Part shown: positions 38,030 to 50,939 of the stretch, one piece after another
Position numbering within the stretch: position 1 is the stretch's first letter
Layout of the letters: every line of letters begins with the position of its first letter
Source of the DNA: Aulostomus chinensis
Taxonomy: Eukaryota; Chordata; Actinopteri; Syngnathiformes; Aulostomidae
Reading direction: 5' to 3'
Length of the DNA: 64,000 bases
Assembly (NCBI GenBank): GCA_037954235.1
Contig: JBBMOA010000013.1
Coordinates: 19,652,501 to 19,716,500 of the forward strand
The notes under the pieces: generated by a model
Told to the model about the DNA's origin: nothing
The model's database searches: none
Seen by the model: the letters and a program-made list of their open reading frames with translations, nothing else
Program-made: the position numbers and the translations under genes

Positions 38030-41000
38030 GTCACCATCATATCACCTGGTGTATCACGTGCCTCACCATTTGGCTCCTGTTTTTTTAAACTAAACTGCTG
38101 CTTCGTCTGTCGCTGCCACACAGCTGCATGAGAAGTTCGACCGTTTGAAGAAGCTCCACCAGGACGAGAAAAAGAAACTGGAGGAAAAGAAGAAGGCCCT
38201 GGATGACGAGCTCAACATGTTCAAACAGAAAAAGACTGCCGCAGAGCTCTTGCTGAATCAAGCTCAGCAGGCAGGGGGCTCCACCACACTCAAGAGGGAC
38301 AAAGAGAGGAAAAAGTGAGTATTACTCTCTTCAGTATGTGTCTTGATTCTCTCATCACAGGTACAGGACAGCCTGGATTGTCCTAAATTGACTTGGCTAC
38401 ATTTGATTTGTTTGCAAGCAGAAAACAGCCTTCAATACTTAACTTTTTCTTTATGTTGTAACAGATTGTTGTGTTTACGTTTTTTTTTTTTTTTTTTTTT
38501 GCCAGGATACAGGTACGCGATTTTCTTTTGAACCAGCAGGGCTTTTGTTCCACTTTGTGCAGATAATTTTGGTCCCGGTGATATCCCAAAGTGCTCAGTG
38601 GTTCCTTTGTCATTATTCATTAACAGGACACTTGAGATTTGTTTAATTTAAGATGCACCATACATGGAGGTGGGCAAGCCTGAGAAGAAGTCAGACTCCC
38701 ATCCTGCTCTTCTTTCTGATGGGTAGAAATAGTCTGTAGTTTACCCTCCATCATAATAACAGAGGATACGTTTGGCAACACGAATTCCTGCTCAGACTGC
38801 TGACCAGCATTCACAATTCATCATTATTATGCAATAAAGTAAGAGGAGCACAAGGAGGGAGAGACCAATGAGCATGAATAGCTGTCCTTGTGTAGATAGT
38901 TGAAAGGAAGCCAGCTTTGACTGGCTTCCACTCTGCCGTCAATTGTTGCCAGTGGCTCAAGTACAACAGATCATAAAATGAAGTATTATTTGTGTATTCT
39001 CTACATAGTTATGATGTCATTGAACTTCCCCATCAGTTTTCAAAGCCACCTATTGCCTTGTTTTTATGCATCTAAATAATCTCAATTTTTAAATCAGGTC
39101 TGAAGCTTCCAACTTTTTTTTCCCCACTTTCAACTGTTTGAATTTCCAGTGTTTTTTTTCCCCCATAATATGTTTTATACTTCGACGCAGCCAGATGAGC
39201 TCAAGTACGGCTGCAATTTTCTATTTTTAGCCTTCTGATTTTGGTTGTGTGTTAAAGCTGATTTGAATCTGTGCCTGGTAGAAAAGGAAGAAGACACTTG
39301 CACTGAGAAGATTCTTGTTGCTTTCTTTCCTCCCTGTTGATTTATTTCCCTTACAGCTAAGTTCTTCTTGTGAGTTCTACCAGGAGAATTCCTCTTTCAC
39401 TCGGGCAGCTGTACATCTTTAGCTTTGTCTCTGGGTTACTGGTCAAAACTGATATGAGGAATTTGGCCCTCCAGTTGTTACACAGATAAGAGTGAATGTA
39501 TTTAATCTACAGACGTAGTTTTTGTCAGTCCCCTAAAGACGCAGCTATTGATCACTGCTTGTTGTGTAGCTGTGAATCTGTTCTGTGAGTGCATGTGTCA
39601 CCTATGTTGCATCCGTAATATTTTCCAGTTAATTCCTCGCACACTTGCTGCATGCTGCATGAGGCACCTCTACTGGTAAGCCCCCCCCCCACCCCCCCAT
39701 CACCAAGTTATACCACCACCAGACAGGAAATGTTATTGAATTGTGTCACATGAAGAATCATGCTGTTCTTAGGAACACACTTGTTGAAGACTTTTAAAAC
39801 CCTGAATTTTGTCTTACAGACCAGAAGCAAAGCCTGAATTATTTGTAAACTTGGCTTCTGACAGATTTTGTGTGTCCTGTGCAACTGTCAGTCACCCAGG
39901 ACTTTAGTGTTAAGAGATATACACATAGATACCAGAAGGAGGCATTACAAATACCAGTCTTTTGTAGCACTACATTCAGGGTAAACAACAAACAAACCGT
40001 CATTTACTGAAAGAACAAATTAGTGTGCAAGACTATGAGAATGAGGCCCAATGATTGTAGAAAAAAAACTTGATAATTCATTTCCTTTAAATTAGAGAAG
40101 AATAGAGGAAGTAATTACCAGTATTAGCGAAGTATTCACATGCTGAATTATGCTGCGTTTGATTTGGTGTGCTGGGGATTAGCATGCTTGAAGCTAGCAG
40201 GAGTGAGAGATACCCTATACTGTACCTTTCTACATCGCCAAATTGAAATGTAGCCACATCAAATGAATGTTTTGAAGCTGTTTAAAAAAAAAAAAAAGGT
40301 TTACTCTTAATTTGTCTGTCGAAATTATGTAAATGTGATGCGGTTTCACAAATGCTCATTTGTCAATCCTAACTTTGAGCTGGCACTGTTATCTCCAACG
40401 AACCAGCCTCTAAATCAACTGGTTTATTCGTTCCTAGCGCAGCTATTTGATGTACTTCCCATCTGTCTCCCTAAATCCACAACAGCCTTCTTTTTGTTGC
40501 ATCTCTCTCTGCCCGGCCCTGCCTTAGCACAAAGAACCATTCAAGGCTGAATTGAGACTAACGGGTCACACTAGAGCAGCAAACATCCTCAGGGCCCATC
40601 TCTGTTTATGGAGATGACATGTTTTGTTGATCTAACAGCCATATGATGACCCCCTGTCGCAGAACCCCCCTCTTGTGCGGATACAAAAGCCAGAGGGAGA
40701 GATGTAGTGGAGACTCTGTGGAGGGGAGAAGTGAATGAGGATATCTGTCCTCCTCAAGCAGCTTGGGACTGTTAAAATAGATGAAAACAAGCTGCTGCAT
40801 GTTGAGCAGTGATTGAGACAATCGGGGACTTTGTTTAAAGTGCAGGGATGGAACAAAGACTCTAAAAAGAACAAAAAAAAATTTAAAGTGTGTTCTAGGC
40901 CAACATTTATTATACAAATATACACTCCAACCTCTGAACTCTTCTTCAAAAGCATGATCTGATCTAAATGCCATCTATCCACTAATGTTGATGTGATGTC

Positions 41001-43972
41001 ACTGATGTGAAGTAGTGTGTGCCGTGATGATGTTTTAACTCCAAGAAAGCAATAACAGTCCGTCTCTCTTATTTCCAGAGAAGGATTCCTGTAGAAAAGT
41101 GCTCCCTTGTGGCCATCCTGCTGTGAATGAGTTTCCACCCCATCATCCTTTGCAGTGCCCCTCCCCAACCTCAACCAATCCCCCATAATCCAACCCTTTA
41201 CCCCCCCCCCCCTCCCCCGCTCTGTGGACGACCCCGGGCATTGCTCTGTTTGACTCTTTACATATCACTTTTATTGCTGAACAATGCTAATTATCAGGTT
41301 TTAGAACAAGCAATTATTCAGCTTGTCTTTTTTTTATACAAATTCAGAACACATTCCATATTCGTTTTCTATTTAGTGACTCTGCATGATGTGTGCTTTT
41401 TTTTTTTTTTTTTACAAAAATATTAACATACATGACTACTGTTGTGATGGGCAGAAACGTATTGAGGCTAAAGCAAAACATGCATCAGACATTAGGACCT
41501 GAGGGTTTATGCATGGTCTGCAGTGGAATTAAGGTAGTGGAGGATTTACCGTCGTTCATGTGGAGATGGATGTGAAGCCAGCGGCAATCATTTGTGGTGT
41601 TTTAAAAACTGATGAGCGGTAGAAATTGTAATACATAATCTGGTTGAAAACAAATTTTACAGAAGGAATCAACTGGGGTGTGTGTTGATGGCAGCGTCGG
41701 AAAAAAACAAAACAAGTTTTGTCAATCATTTTCTCCCTTCATCCAGCCATAAACAGCTGTGATCTGACTTCATGCTACACACATCCGAGTTATTTCCCAC
41801 GCAACAGCAGGGTACTTGAAAGCAACATCGTGTAGTTTTGCCGAACAGCAGCAGCTTCTGTGGTGAAATGCATGATGTTCAATATTTCAATACCCAGCAA
41901 TATAGTAATGTGAGTTGAAGGACAAAGATAAGACTGGGGCAGAGAGGAGTGGAATCATGTTTTAGATTTAAAAAAAAAAAAAGAAAAAAGACTTTGACAA
42001 TCTCACAAAAGTTTATTCCCAGTCAGGTCATGAGAAATAGTCCAGAAAGAGACACAGAGATCAGAGGAGAAATGAAAGAGGAACCGTTCTACTTAGCACA
42101 TGTCAGTGTACCATCAGCATGGTCTTGAAACTGTTAGCTTAAGCTAAAAATGCAGCACAACATTGCTTTAAAGTTGCTCACCTTGCTGAAAAACGGCGTG
42201 TTGTCTGCAGATCTTCATCCATGGCAGTGGCTCCTCCATCTGGTTTCATGAACATTAGCGGAATATAAAACTGATCAATACTGACAGCAATGCTGGGAAA
42301 AAAAACACGCCTAATTGTACAGCAGCATTTTTTTGATGATGATGACTGTAACAGGTCCCGATGTTTGTGTTTACATCTCAATTCACCAGTTTAAGACTCT
42401 TAATGTGAAAGAATTGCAGCTGAAAATTCTAAGATAGCAAACCGTAACGCAAGATTACAGATATTCCGCCCACAAATTGCAGTGAAAAGAGTGACATAGG
42501 AAGGTGTTTGAGCTGAGAGACAAAACACAGAATAGCTTTTATCTGGAAAAATACCGGCCATAAATTCAGAAGTCAGAAATGGTTTTTAATATCATGGAAG
42601 TATGACCGGAAATTCTCTGCAAAAAAAATAAATTAAAAAAAATTTAAAACCTAACACAGGTCGTGATTAGCAAGTGAGTTTTGTGGTATTTGGCAGCTAA
42701 AGAGGCAGCTATTTCCCTCAGGAGTTGAAAGACACTGTATATTTGGACGTCACTTCACAAAATTCAACTAGATCTTAGTTATTTAAACTTTGTATTTCAG
42801 TTTTGAATTTGTCATTTAATATTAGCTAATATTCATTTCAGGTATTTAATTCAAATACACATCATACACTTACACAAATACACATTGCAGGAATTAACAT
42901 TACATTAATAAAGTTCAATACATTACCTTGTACTTAAATGCGTCAGCTTGTCTTTTTTTTAACAGTCAAGACAACAATTCCCATGATGCCGCGCTATTTC
43001 ATGACAGTAGACAGGAATTATATACTGCGCCTTATGTAAAAGTTGATATCGATCAGTGCAGGATGAATGGTTTTAGTTTTAATATCTTGAACACACCAGG
43101 AAGTATTACCTCAGCCATATACATTCATTTTTGTTTTCAAGTGGTATTTATGTCCCTTTGTAGATGATGTTTTGTTTTAGCCTTATGCATGAAAAAGTGT
43201 GAGCCTAATTCCTTTGCCACTTCTCCCATACCTCATTTATTGTCGTGTTATGTGCATATTTGTGTTAACGTTCACATTTGCACTTTTTTTTATACACAAA
43301 TGTGATGTTCTTTAAATATCTATCTATCTATCTATATATATATATATCCATATATATATATATGTTGTCAGTGCAATTGTAACTTTCTTTTATTGTTTCT
43401 CTTTATGAAGGCACATTTGAAAGTCATTGATCATGAAGTCCAGTTGTATCAGTGTTAAACAAAAAAGGAACACGATCTTAAAAGAAAATAAAGGCCAAAT
43501 TTTCACCAAATGTTCCAACTGTGGCCACAATCTTTGTGTATTAAGAAACGCATCTGTAAATGAGTCGATGTATTGATCTGTAGGCTAAAATCAATCACTC
43601 CCTTCTTGCAGCTCTTCACTGGGAGGATTTCCCTCTTTTGTCGTCTCTTACTAAATTGAACGCGTTTCCCATTTTACAGATTGCAAAATGATCACTGCAT
43701 GTAACTTTGATAGGGAAAGTAGGCGAGCTTGACTTTTGCCATGGTGCGGCTCACCGAATTTCTGAAAATATCAGAGCAAAATACGTTCAAATCAACATTT
43801 TCCGGTTATCTTGTTGACTTCTGTGATTCAGTGTTTTGTCGCTGCTTTGCTACGTCACGCTGGCCGTCTCAATATACAACAAGAACAGACTCTGTTTCTT
43901 CCTGTTCGTCCGCTCACTGGTGTGTGTGTATTCACTTTCCTTTGCAGTAATCCCTGGCTCTGCACTGAGTAG
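30644..43972 (+). CDS. septin6: Septin-6, main isoform ending NNPWLCTE
   Basis: GTP-binding cytoskeletal protein forming hetero-oligomers with septins 2 and 7, involved in cytokinesis and cilia. Exons: 30644-30673, 32322-32436, 33950-34145, 34635-34821, 35960-36121, 36205-36301, 37476-37644, 37844-37976, 38124-38314, 43948-43972, giving 434 residues, equal to human. The P-loop is GETGLGKST, followed by [11 protein letters not shown]. The G4 motif is AKSD (human AKAD). The septin unique element follows ([15 protein letters not shown]), then a C-terminal coiled coil ([20 protein letters not shown]) and the tail NNPWLCTE as in a human isoform. As in mammalian SEPT6, GTP is probably bound but hydrolysed poorly. 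Exon 9 is followed by a 5.6-kb intron. Confidence 0.96.
34339..34552. mobile_element. MITE-like element with imperfect 21-bp terminal inverted repeats
   Basis: ATGCCAACTTTTTGGGAAAT at the left end and an inverted copy (CATTTCCCAACAAGTTAGCA) at the right end match at about 18 of 21 positions. It lies in septin6 intron 3. A related copy is at 63317-63464. No transposase is encoded. The class is not assigned. Confidence 0.65.
35394..35443. repeat. poly-C/CT low-complexity tract
   Basis: C runs and CT repeats in septin6 intron 4. Confidence 0.9.
37996..38040. repeat. (ATC)n microsatellite
   Basis: Around ten ATC units starting about 20 bases after the septin6 exon 8 donor. A similar (TCA)7 is at about 19329-19350 in upf3b intron 2. 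Confidence 0.9.
38315..43947 (+). other. septin6 large last intron
   Basis: 5.6 kb without a supported gene. It holds homopolymer runs (T at 38481-38502, C near 39680-39695 and 41202-41217) and a TATC/TA repeat at 43317-43364. The T-rich 43280-43500 region has AATAAA at about 43486. Confidence 0.5.
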
Positions 43973-44570
43973 GTCCTCAGCTCTCAAGCTTTGCTAAGGG
44001 ACCGTCCTCTGTGGGTACTGAGTACCTCAAATGTGACCAGAGGCTTGTGGACCCCACCCTCCAGGGTCTCTTAATCATTACCTTCTCTGCATACTACAGG
44101 GTTAATATGTTACCTGTGTTCCACTGCTGTGCTCACTTCACCTGACGAATCTAATTCTTGCCTCATCGCTTCTGCTTATGTGTACTGTTTTTGTCACTAA
44201 CCCATTTTCCACTTCACTTGTGATGATTATGTGCACACTAATTCATTTCTATATTTAGATTGTATATTTATAATGGTAGCTCACTTAAGTGGTCCATAGA
44301 GAATACAGACAATTCACATTTCTTACACATCCTAAAAAAATGTACTGACTGTTTTAAAAAAATTGTCTTGGCACAGTATTTTCTTCTAGTGCTTGAATGT
44401 TAAATCACAGGGATTTCACCTCCAGATCTTGAATTTCTAACCAAACCTAAAAAATCTGTTTCCTTCCTGATGCACCCAAAAAATAATTTTGTAAATGTTT
44501 CTGCTCCGCAAACTCCTCTAACTGCTGGCTTTCTGCCTCTCTCTTTCTCTCTCCCTCTTTGTCTCTTTAG

Positions 44571-44580
44571 CTTCTTTTAA
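44571..44580 (+). CDS. septin6: septin6 alternative terminal coding exon (NFF-stop)
   Basis: After a good polypyrimidine tract and TTTAG acceptor, the exon reads C TTC TTT TAA. Joined to exon 9 (which leaves AA) it gives NFF and stop, a 429-residue isoform. As I recall, a human SEPT6 isoform also ends KKNFF, so the alternative splice appears conserved. Confidence 0.7.
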
Positions 44581-44809
44581 TCTGTATTGACCATCTGAAG
44601 AGGGGATTGCAGCTTCAGCAAGACCCAAGCACCCTTTACCTCTTCCTGTTTTTTCTCACTGTATCAACCTTTTTTATCCTCCCATCTCATCTCCTTATGT
44701 CAAACATGGGCGTATGTGGACTCGCATGGTATTTCTGACCACCTAATGAAGCTCTAAACCCAGGCAGGTTGACACTGGGCACAGTTCAAACCTTCTATTA
44801 AGTCTTAAG

Positions 44810-44836
44810 TAGGGATGCACCGAAATTCTGCGCCGA

Positions 44837-44868
<32 letters not shown>

Positions 44869-45181
44869 AAATTAAGCTGATAGCTGTTGCCAATACTGAT
44901 GTTTTGGGATTTATTTGTGAGTGAACTTAAATTTTTGCTGATATTTATTTCCACTTTGTGCCACAGAAACAAAGAAATATTGATTGTTAAAAAATATATA
45001 GAAGTTTTGAAGTCTTTTAGCCCGTCATCGCACTCCTTGAAGAGCACAATTCAATCATACAGCCTTCAGCTGAACCTTCTTTAGACTCACCAGTGACTTT
45101 CATCTTCTTTAAGCCGATGACTGTCATCAAAGCAAATGTTGGCCTATCCTGAAAGATGGTCAATAAATCGGTGCATCCCCG
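44810..45181. mobile_element. hAT-like non-autonomous element (MITE)
   Basis: Terminal inverted repeats TAGGGATGCACCGA (from 44810) and TCGGTGCATCCCCG (ending 45181) bound 372 bases. Flanking 8-mers GTCTTAAG (44802-44809) and GTCTTCAT (45182-45189) agree at the first five bases and look like a decayed 8-bp target duplication, as for hAT elements. There is no transposase. It sits just downstream of the septin6 alternative last exon, probably inside its 3' UTR. Confidence 0.75.
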
Positions 45182-47240
45182 GTCTTCATATAAAATGGAC
45201 TCAAGTCGTAAATGTAAGTCACACTTACAGGGATCATAGGTGAAACCCTTATTGGACTTTTACTTGAAATAAAGTTGCAATGACCTGCACTGTGCACTCA
45301 TTATTTTTTTTTTCAGCAGGAAAAGTGACTCATAATACAATGTGCACATTAAAATAAAATGCCTCGAAACATCACGGCTCAACCATTAAAGGACAGAGGC
45401 CCCTGCTGTGTACTCATGTTTGGAACTCCTGAACATCATCAAGTTGAATTAAAGTCATGATCATGCAAAAAGCCAAAGCAATACACTTCATTTGATGGTG
45501 CCCATGTTTACATGCTACTGTTGAATACCATGGAGGTCACATGACATGGCCTTTTGTCACGTTGTGCTTTAATATTCACCAGCCTATTCTATATTTTGCA
45601 TGCATCTTTTTATTGCTTTTTACTGCTGTGAGCTTGACCTTTGACCCTGCTTGTTTTTGAATGCCCTCATCAACTCCGGTTTGCAGTTTTAAACTTCATT
45701 GCTGTTTTCTTCAATTTTTGCATATTATCGATGTATATTTTCTCTGTCCTATGACTTCAGCCCCCCCCCCCTTTTTTTTGCCAAATATTAGTATAAGATG
45801 GAGTCGAAGTGAATCCCAGATTGGAGTATTTAAAAAAATACTCTTGCATTTATATAATTTATAAGGATATATTTTGTGTATTGAAGTGGAGACTTGTTGT
45901 TTATTACCTATGATCTTTGGATGTGACTCTGAGTGTAAAGTAACATTTTGGTGTCAGAAAATGCCATACATTTTTCTAGTATCAGTCATCACCTCTTGTT
46001 GTCAAAAACTCTCCCACATTACAAATGATTCAATATTTTACTTTAGTTGAATTCCATTAATGTACATTTTCAATAAAAATTATGATCCGAACACATCAAG
46101 CTTCTGACTTTTTGATAGTACTCTAATGTCACTGTTCTATTTATTATTTTGTTTTTTTTTTCTTGAATTGTATCACTTTCTTTCACGTTTGTGAAACTTA
46201 ACTTGAAGATAGCTACAATTAGCACTGCTTGTGTAACATACTGGCTGTTAGAGGAATGTCCAGCTCCTCCTAAATTGTGGGATCTTATTCTTGTGTACTT
46301 CAGTTATTATATTCAATCAGAAAATCTGTTTTATTTACAAGAGTCCTGGACAAACACGGCAGCACCGAGGAGTTTATACATTCTCGTAATTCAGACTGTG
46401 ATTGCGATGAAACTTCAGAGGAACACAACACAGCTTCAAGGGGGACGTGAGAGACAAAGGGAAGAAAACCTGAGAGTTGAATAAAAGTTACACAGTTTTT
46501 GTGTTTTTGTGTCATGAGGACTCCTGCCTCTTATGTTTGACTCAATGAGGGAGCAGCCTACCCTGTATATCAGTGCTACTCCTAATATAGCAGCTAAAAC
46601 AGACAAGCCATTCAGACAGAGTGGGTCATGATATATCTATTTTCATTTTAAAAAGTATTAATTGTATTGTTTGGGACATCACACATTTATGCATATTTCT
46701 GAGTATTTCTTTTCTGTGTATGGTATTTATTTGTATAAATACATATTAGTACTGCTCTGAAGAAAGAGGCACATATTTCTACATCTCATTTGCATAAATC
46801 TTTGTTTATGTTATTGTTGAATTGTTCGTGCGATATATTGTTGTACAATTTATATATTTCTGATTTCCTGTGATGCAAAAATTTCCATTCAAGGGAGCAC
46901 TGCAGAAATTTCCCGCGGGTCAATTAAGTGTTCCTGTTTCAGAATAAAATTAGATGACAAATATGATTGTTGGCAAAAAAAAAGAAAGAAAAGAAAAGGA
47001 AATGTCTGTATAAATAAGTACAAAGTAAATCATTCAACCTTTTATAGTCGAACCACCAACTCATTTCTGGTGTGAGCAGTAAAGAGAAGTGGATGTCCGG
47101 CGGTAGCAAAGCATGCTGGTCCTCCATAGCGGTATCAGACGCCATGTCTGATTTTGTTGGACCAGAAAATGGATGCATCCTGCTTGTCGATTCTGCAGCG
47201 TTAGCTCCTCGGGAGACATCGGCAGCTGTAGATCAAGAAC
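45182..47240 (+). other. septin6 3' UTR tail and septin6-nkrf spacer
   Basis: AT-rich, with several poly(A) signals (45268 area; AATAAA 46072-46077; about 46485; about 46943). No credible coding frame. The septin6 mRNA probably ends at one of these, most plausibly after 46077. Confidence 0.45.
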
Positions 47241-47453
47241 ACAAACCTCTCCGACGCGCTCTTCCAGGGCCGAGTTGACTTGTGTGGGAAGTTGTTTGAC
47301 CTGTTTGTCGCTGTCCTGGTGGTTAGCTGGTCGTTATTGAATCAGTTAGCTGTGCAGCTAAAGTTAGCTGGCAAAAGAATCTAAATATAACACTGTTTGT
47401 TGCTCAGCTGAAACAGATATAGAAATCGGACCAAAGGCTACATACACCTTGAG
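47240..47453 (+). other. nkrf non-coding first exon (inferred)
   Basis: A clear donor (CTTGAG/GTAAGA at 47453/47454) pairs with the acceptor CACAG ending at 47803. The frame from 47412 into the next exon is open but contains no ATG, so the exon is taken as 5' UTR. Its left limit is a guess. Confidence 0.5.
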
Positions 47454-47805
47454 GTAAGATTATGGCACAGCTCACTATTTCCATCTGAACATGTTCTGTA
47501 TATAATGGACCTTGTTAATGTCTCCTGTAGGGGAAAGGCTAGTCACGGCCTACTGCGTCACTTTGTCAAGGCCCTGTGCTAGCATGAAATCACGCTGCTC
47601 TGTTCCTCACTGGTGTTGTAGTTGTCCCGGATTCGAATGTAATTTCTAATGATGGCCGCTCGTAGATGCTGGTTTTTTTTTATATTCTAAAGGTTGTGTT
47701 GAATCCCCGGGGGGAGCATAATGCGGTATTCGCTCATGTTGACATTCAAGGTGTTGATTTTGTGTGTTTTATATGACAGACTGACGTGTTAGCTTCATCA
47801 CAGGT

Positions 47806-47820
47806 ATGGCCTGGATTTGA
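47806..47820 (+). promoter_or_regulatory. nkrf upstream mini-ORF
   Basis: ATG GCC TGG ATT TGA begins three bases into the spliced exon and ends 16 bases before the main nkrf ATG. It could damp translation through reinitiation. Confidence 0.5.
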
Positions 47821-47836
47821 TTTGGACGTGCAGGTG

Positions 47837-50800
47837 ATGGCAGAGGAGACTGACACTGGCGAAATGCCCTCCTTTGACCAGAGTCCAAGTTCTGAAGCAA
47901 AAAAGAGACGTACTTCTTCTGATGGCAGTAAGTTTGCTTTGTGGCAGTAAAATTATAAATCTGTTCTATATAATGGGCCCTTTATGTTGTTTCTCTACAT
48001 GTACATATTCCCATCGAAACGTAGAGCTGATGGTTCAGCCTGCATAACACATCAAACATATTAAGTCTGCAAGGCTTCTATCCAGAATCATGATTTGGAG
48101 GTTCAGGTTGCTGCAGTATTGCAGGTCTGTCTACTGTGAAATTGTACTGTTGGCTGTGGTGGAAATTACTGTATAATTTCCTGGTTAGAAGTAAAGCAGT
48201 AGTATTAATCAATATATATGCAGTGTATAAGTAATGTATTCAAGATGAAGACAAATCGATTGAACAAGCTCTTTTGGACAGGGCTGCATGCCGAGCTGCA
48301 CTGCTCTCCTCCAGTTTCTTCAGCTGCACTTCCAATTGTTTCCAATGATTTTCACCAAAACTTTTTTTCAAGGGGAAATTCCCAGCTCAACCCACTTTAG
48401 CATTTGATTTGAACAACCAGGATAAGGTTCACTTGCGTCCTCGTTTGATACTTGCTCGTCCCCTCTTCGCTGCGACTGCTTCCATCTCTAGTCAGCGTTA
48501 AACTGGAGTGTCACCGCTAGTGAAGTACAAAGATTCATCTGATTGCCTTCAAATTTGGTTATAATGCCGCAGGAATTACTATGACATGGCTGTCAACAAC
48601 TTGTAATTGTTGTTAGATATTACTCTACAATGACCCATGAACAATGTCTCTGTTTGCTTCAAATAACTCGAGATCTCTCGTTGTGTGTTTTCATTATCCC
48701 TTCAACTGGATTGGATTGGCAATCCAGGCTCCGCTGGATGACAGCTTCTCACCCTTGGTGAGGAATTGTAGATTGTATGGCACCTTCTGTCTGTCTGACG
48801 GAGTCCAGATCATGTGTCCAATCCCATCCTCAGTGCAAAGTTTTTGATGGATATTAGTGTATAATCTCCGAATAAAATGTTAATCCCAACCAAGTTTCAA
48901 GTAATTTATTACAGCTGAAGACCGTTAAAATAGACAGATCTCTCACCAAGCTGCTTCAGAAGTCCTGACAATTTCTCCTGTTTATTGCAGTTATTAATAC
49001 ACAAGTTTTCCACATGAGCCGGTGGTCCGATGGTTCCATAGGCATTAATAGGTTTCCTGCAAGAATAAAAACCTTACCCCTTCTTAGCCAGCGCGGCAGG
49101 GGGCCATGTTTGAACTAGCCGGTATCATAGGGCTTCACGGTAATTCTAGACAAATATATCTTCAAAATGTCAAGAATAAGTGAGCAAAAGTATAAAATCA
49201 ATTCAAAGTTTCTTAATTGAATAATTGGCATTGTCTTTGTTTTTAATTGTCAGCAACCCTTGTAAGGCACACAGCTGTAGGATCTATCACTTCAGATTTG
49301 GCAACGTACCCCCACTTTGTTGTCCCCCATTGTCTCTGTAAGTGGGAATGATGATAGAGGAGGTCAATTTGAGTGGCCATATTGTAGGCTTTTACCAGCT
49401 CCTTTCAAAAACCTCGCAAATGTTGTTAAAAACCTATTGCATCAGTCAGTGGTGATCATTTCTCTGACTGCCTCCCTGTGTTGTGTTGTTGCAGGAGAGG
49501 AGCCCATGAGGAAAATGCCCGTGTCAAAATTTGGATCCAGACCTCGATTTGAGCCTGTACACTTTGTTAGTGGCGGCAGCAGTGGAGGAGCTGGAGCTGA
49601 CGAGAAGGAGAATGATAAGGAGCCCAGGAGGAGTGAGTCGTATGTCGCAAGGTACAGGGAATCTGACCACCCACCCTACAGCAGCACCAGCAGAGCGCAA
49701 GGCTTCTCATCGCTGAGGCCTGCTTTTGACAGAGTGCCATCGTTCAGTTCTGACTCCTGGGGTTCCCACAGAGATAGAGACCGGGATAGAGACAGAGAGA
49801 TTTCTTCAGGCAGCACAAGTGGGTTTGGTTATGGAGGTCGGGGGTCAACTGCAAACTTCATGGCTAAAACACAGCTGGACTACACAGCCAAGTATGAAGC
49901 CCACAAGTTTCGGAATACAGATTCCTATTCTCAGCCCCACAGATACAATGGCTACGATGGAGGGAACAGATCAGGTGGCTGGGATTCAGGACGCCAGGGT
50001 TTGGGGTACAGTCACCAGGACCGACCGTCATCAAGCAGGCCGTTCAGCAGAGTCTACAACAGCCCAGGCAGGAGCAGTCCAACCACCTCTCAGTCTGTGT
50101 TCTCATCGCAGCCTCTTCCGATAGCCCAGTCCACATTAGATGAGAAACAAGGGTTGATTGCTGTTGTAGCATCAGCGCTGGCGTTTACGTTCAGGGACCC
50201 CATGTACATGACTGGAACTGACTCTCCAAATTACAATTTCATGTTGAGCCGCAGCATCCAGGCTTGTAAGACTAATCCTGAGTATATTTATGTCAACCTG
50301 AAAGATATTCCTCAGGCTGACCTGCCCAAGAACAGAAAAGTACCGACAGATGGCTATGCCTGTGAACTTAGATGCCAGGGGGTCTACCTCGCCACAGGAT
50401 ACTCGGGCAGTAAAAACGGAGCAAGGGACCGTGCGTCTGAGCAGGCTGTTAAACTCTTCCTGAAGCCAGTCGAGGTTCGTGTTGTGCAGCGCAGATACAG
50501 GCACTCCATAGTCAACGACATCGTGGTGTGCCAGATGCACAGCCCCACCCCAGCCTTTTTACCTGCACTTCGCAACCCAGAGGAGAAGCCAACACCCAGC
50601 TCCAAGGGCCAGTACGAGCCTGACAGACGGAAGCACTGGACAGAGTTCGTGGTTATGGACAATGCTCATGACGCCATCTGCATACTTAACAATTCTGCAG
50701 CATTTAATCGCATGAAGATAGACTATAAGTTCGATCCCCTACCCAATAACGGTGCTTGGCTGTGCAGCGTCTTCCTGCAGGATGAGCTGGTGGCGCAGGC

Positions 50801-50891
50801 AACTGGCACAAAGAGGAGCTCAAAGCACGCAGCGGCTGAAGAGGCGGTCAGGAAACTCCGTATGAATCAGGCAGCACGTCAGCAACAACAA

Positions 50892-50939
<48 letters not shown>

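Noticed and set aside
41079..41094. Third alternative septin6 terminal exon (KEGFL-stop)
   Set aside because: A TTTCCAG acceptor is present and phase fits, but no known septin-6 isoform ends this way.
40632..41186. 184-codon minus-strand frame in the septin6 intron
   Set aside because: No recognisable family and low-complexity composition; likely chance.
49317..49494. N-terminal extension of the nkrf reading frame
   Set aside because: It runs through the GTTGCAG acceptor. The upstream exon 47837-47927 joins in phase and matches the known N-terminus.
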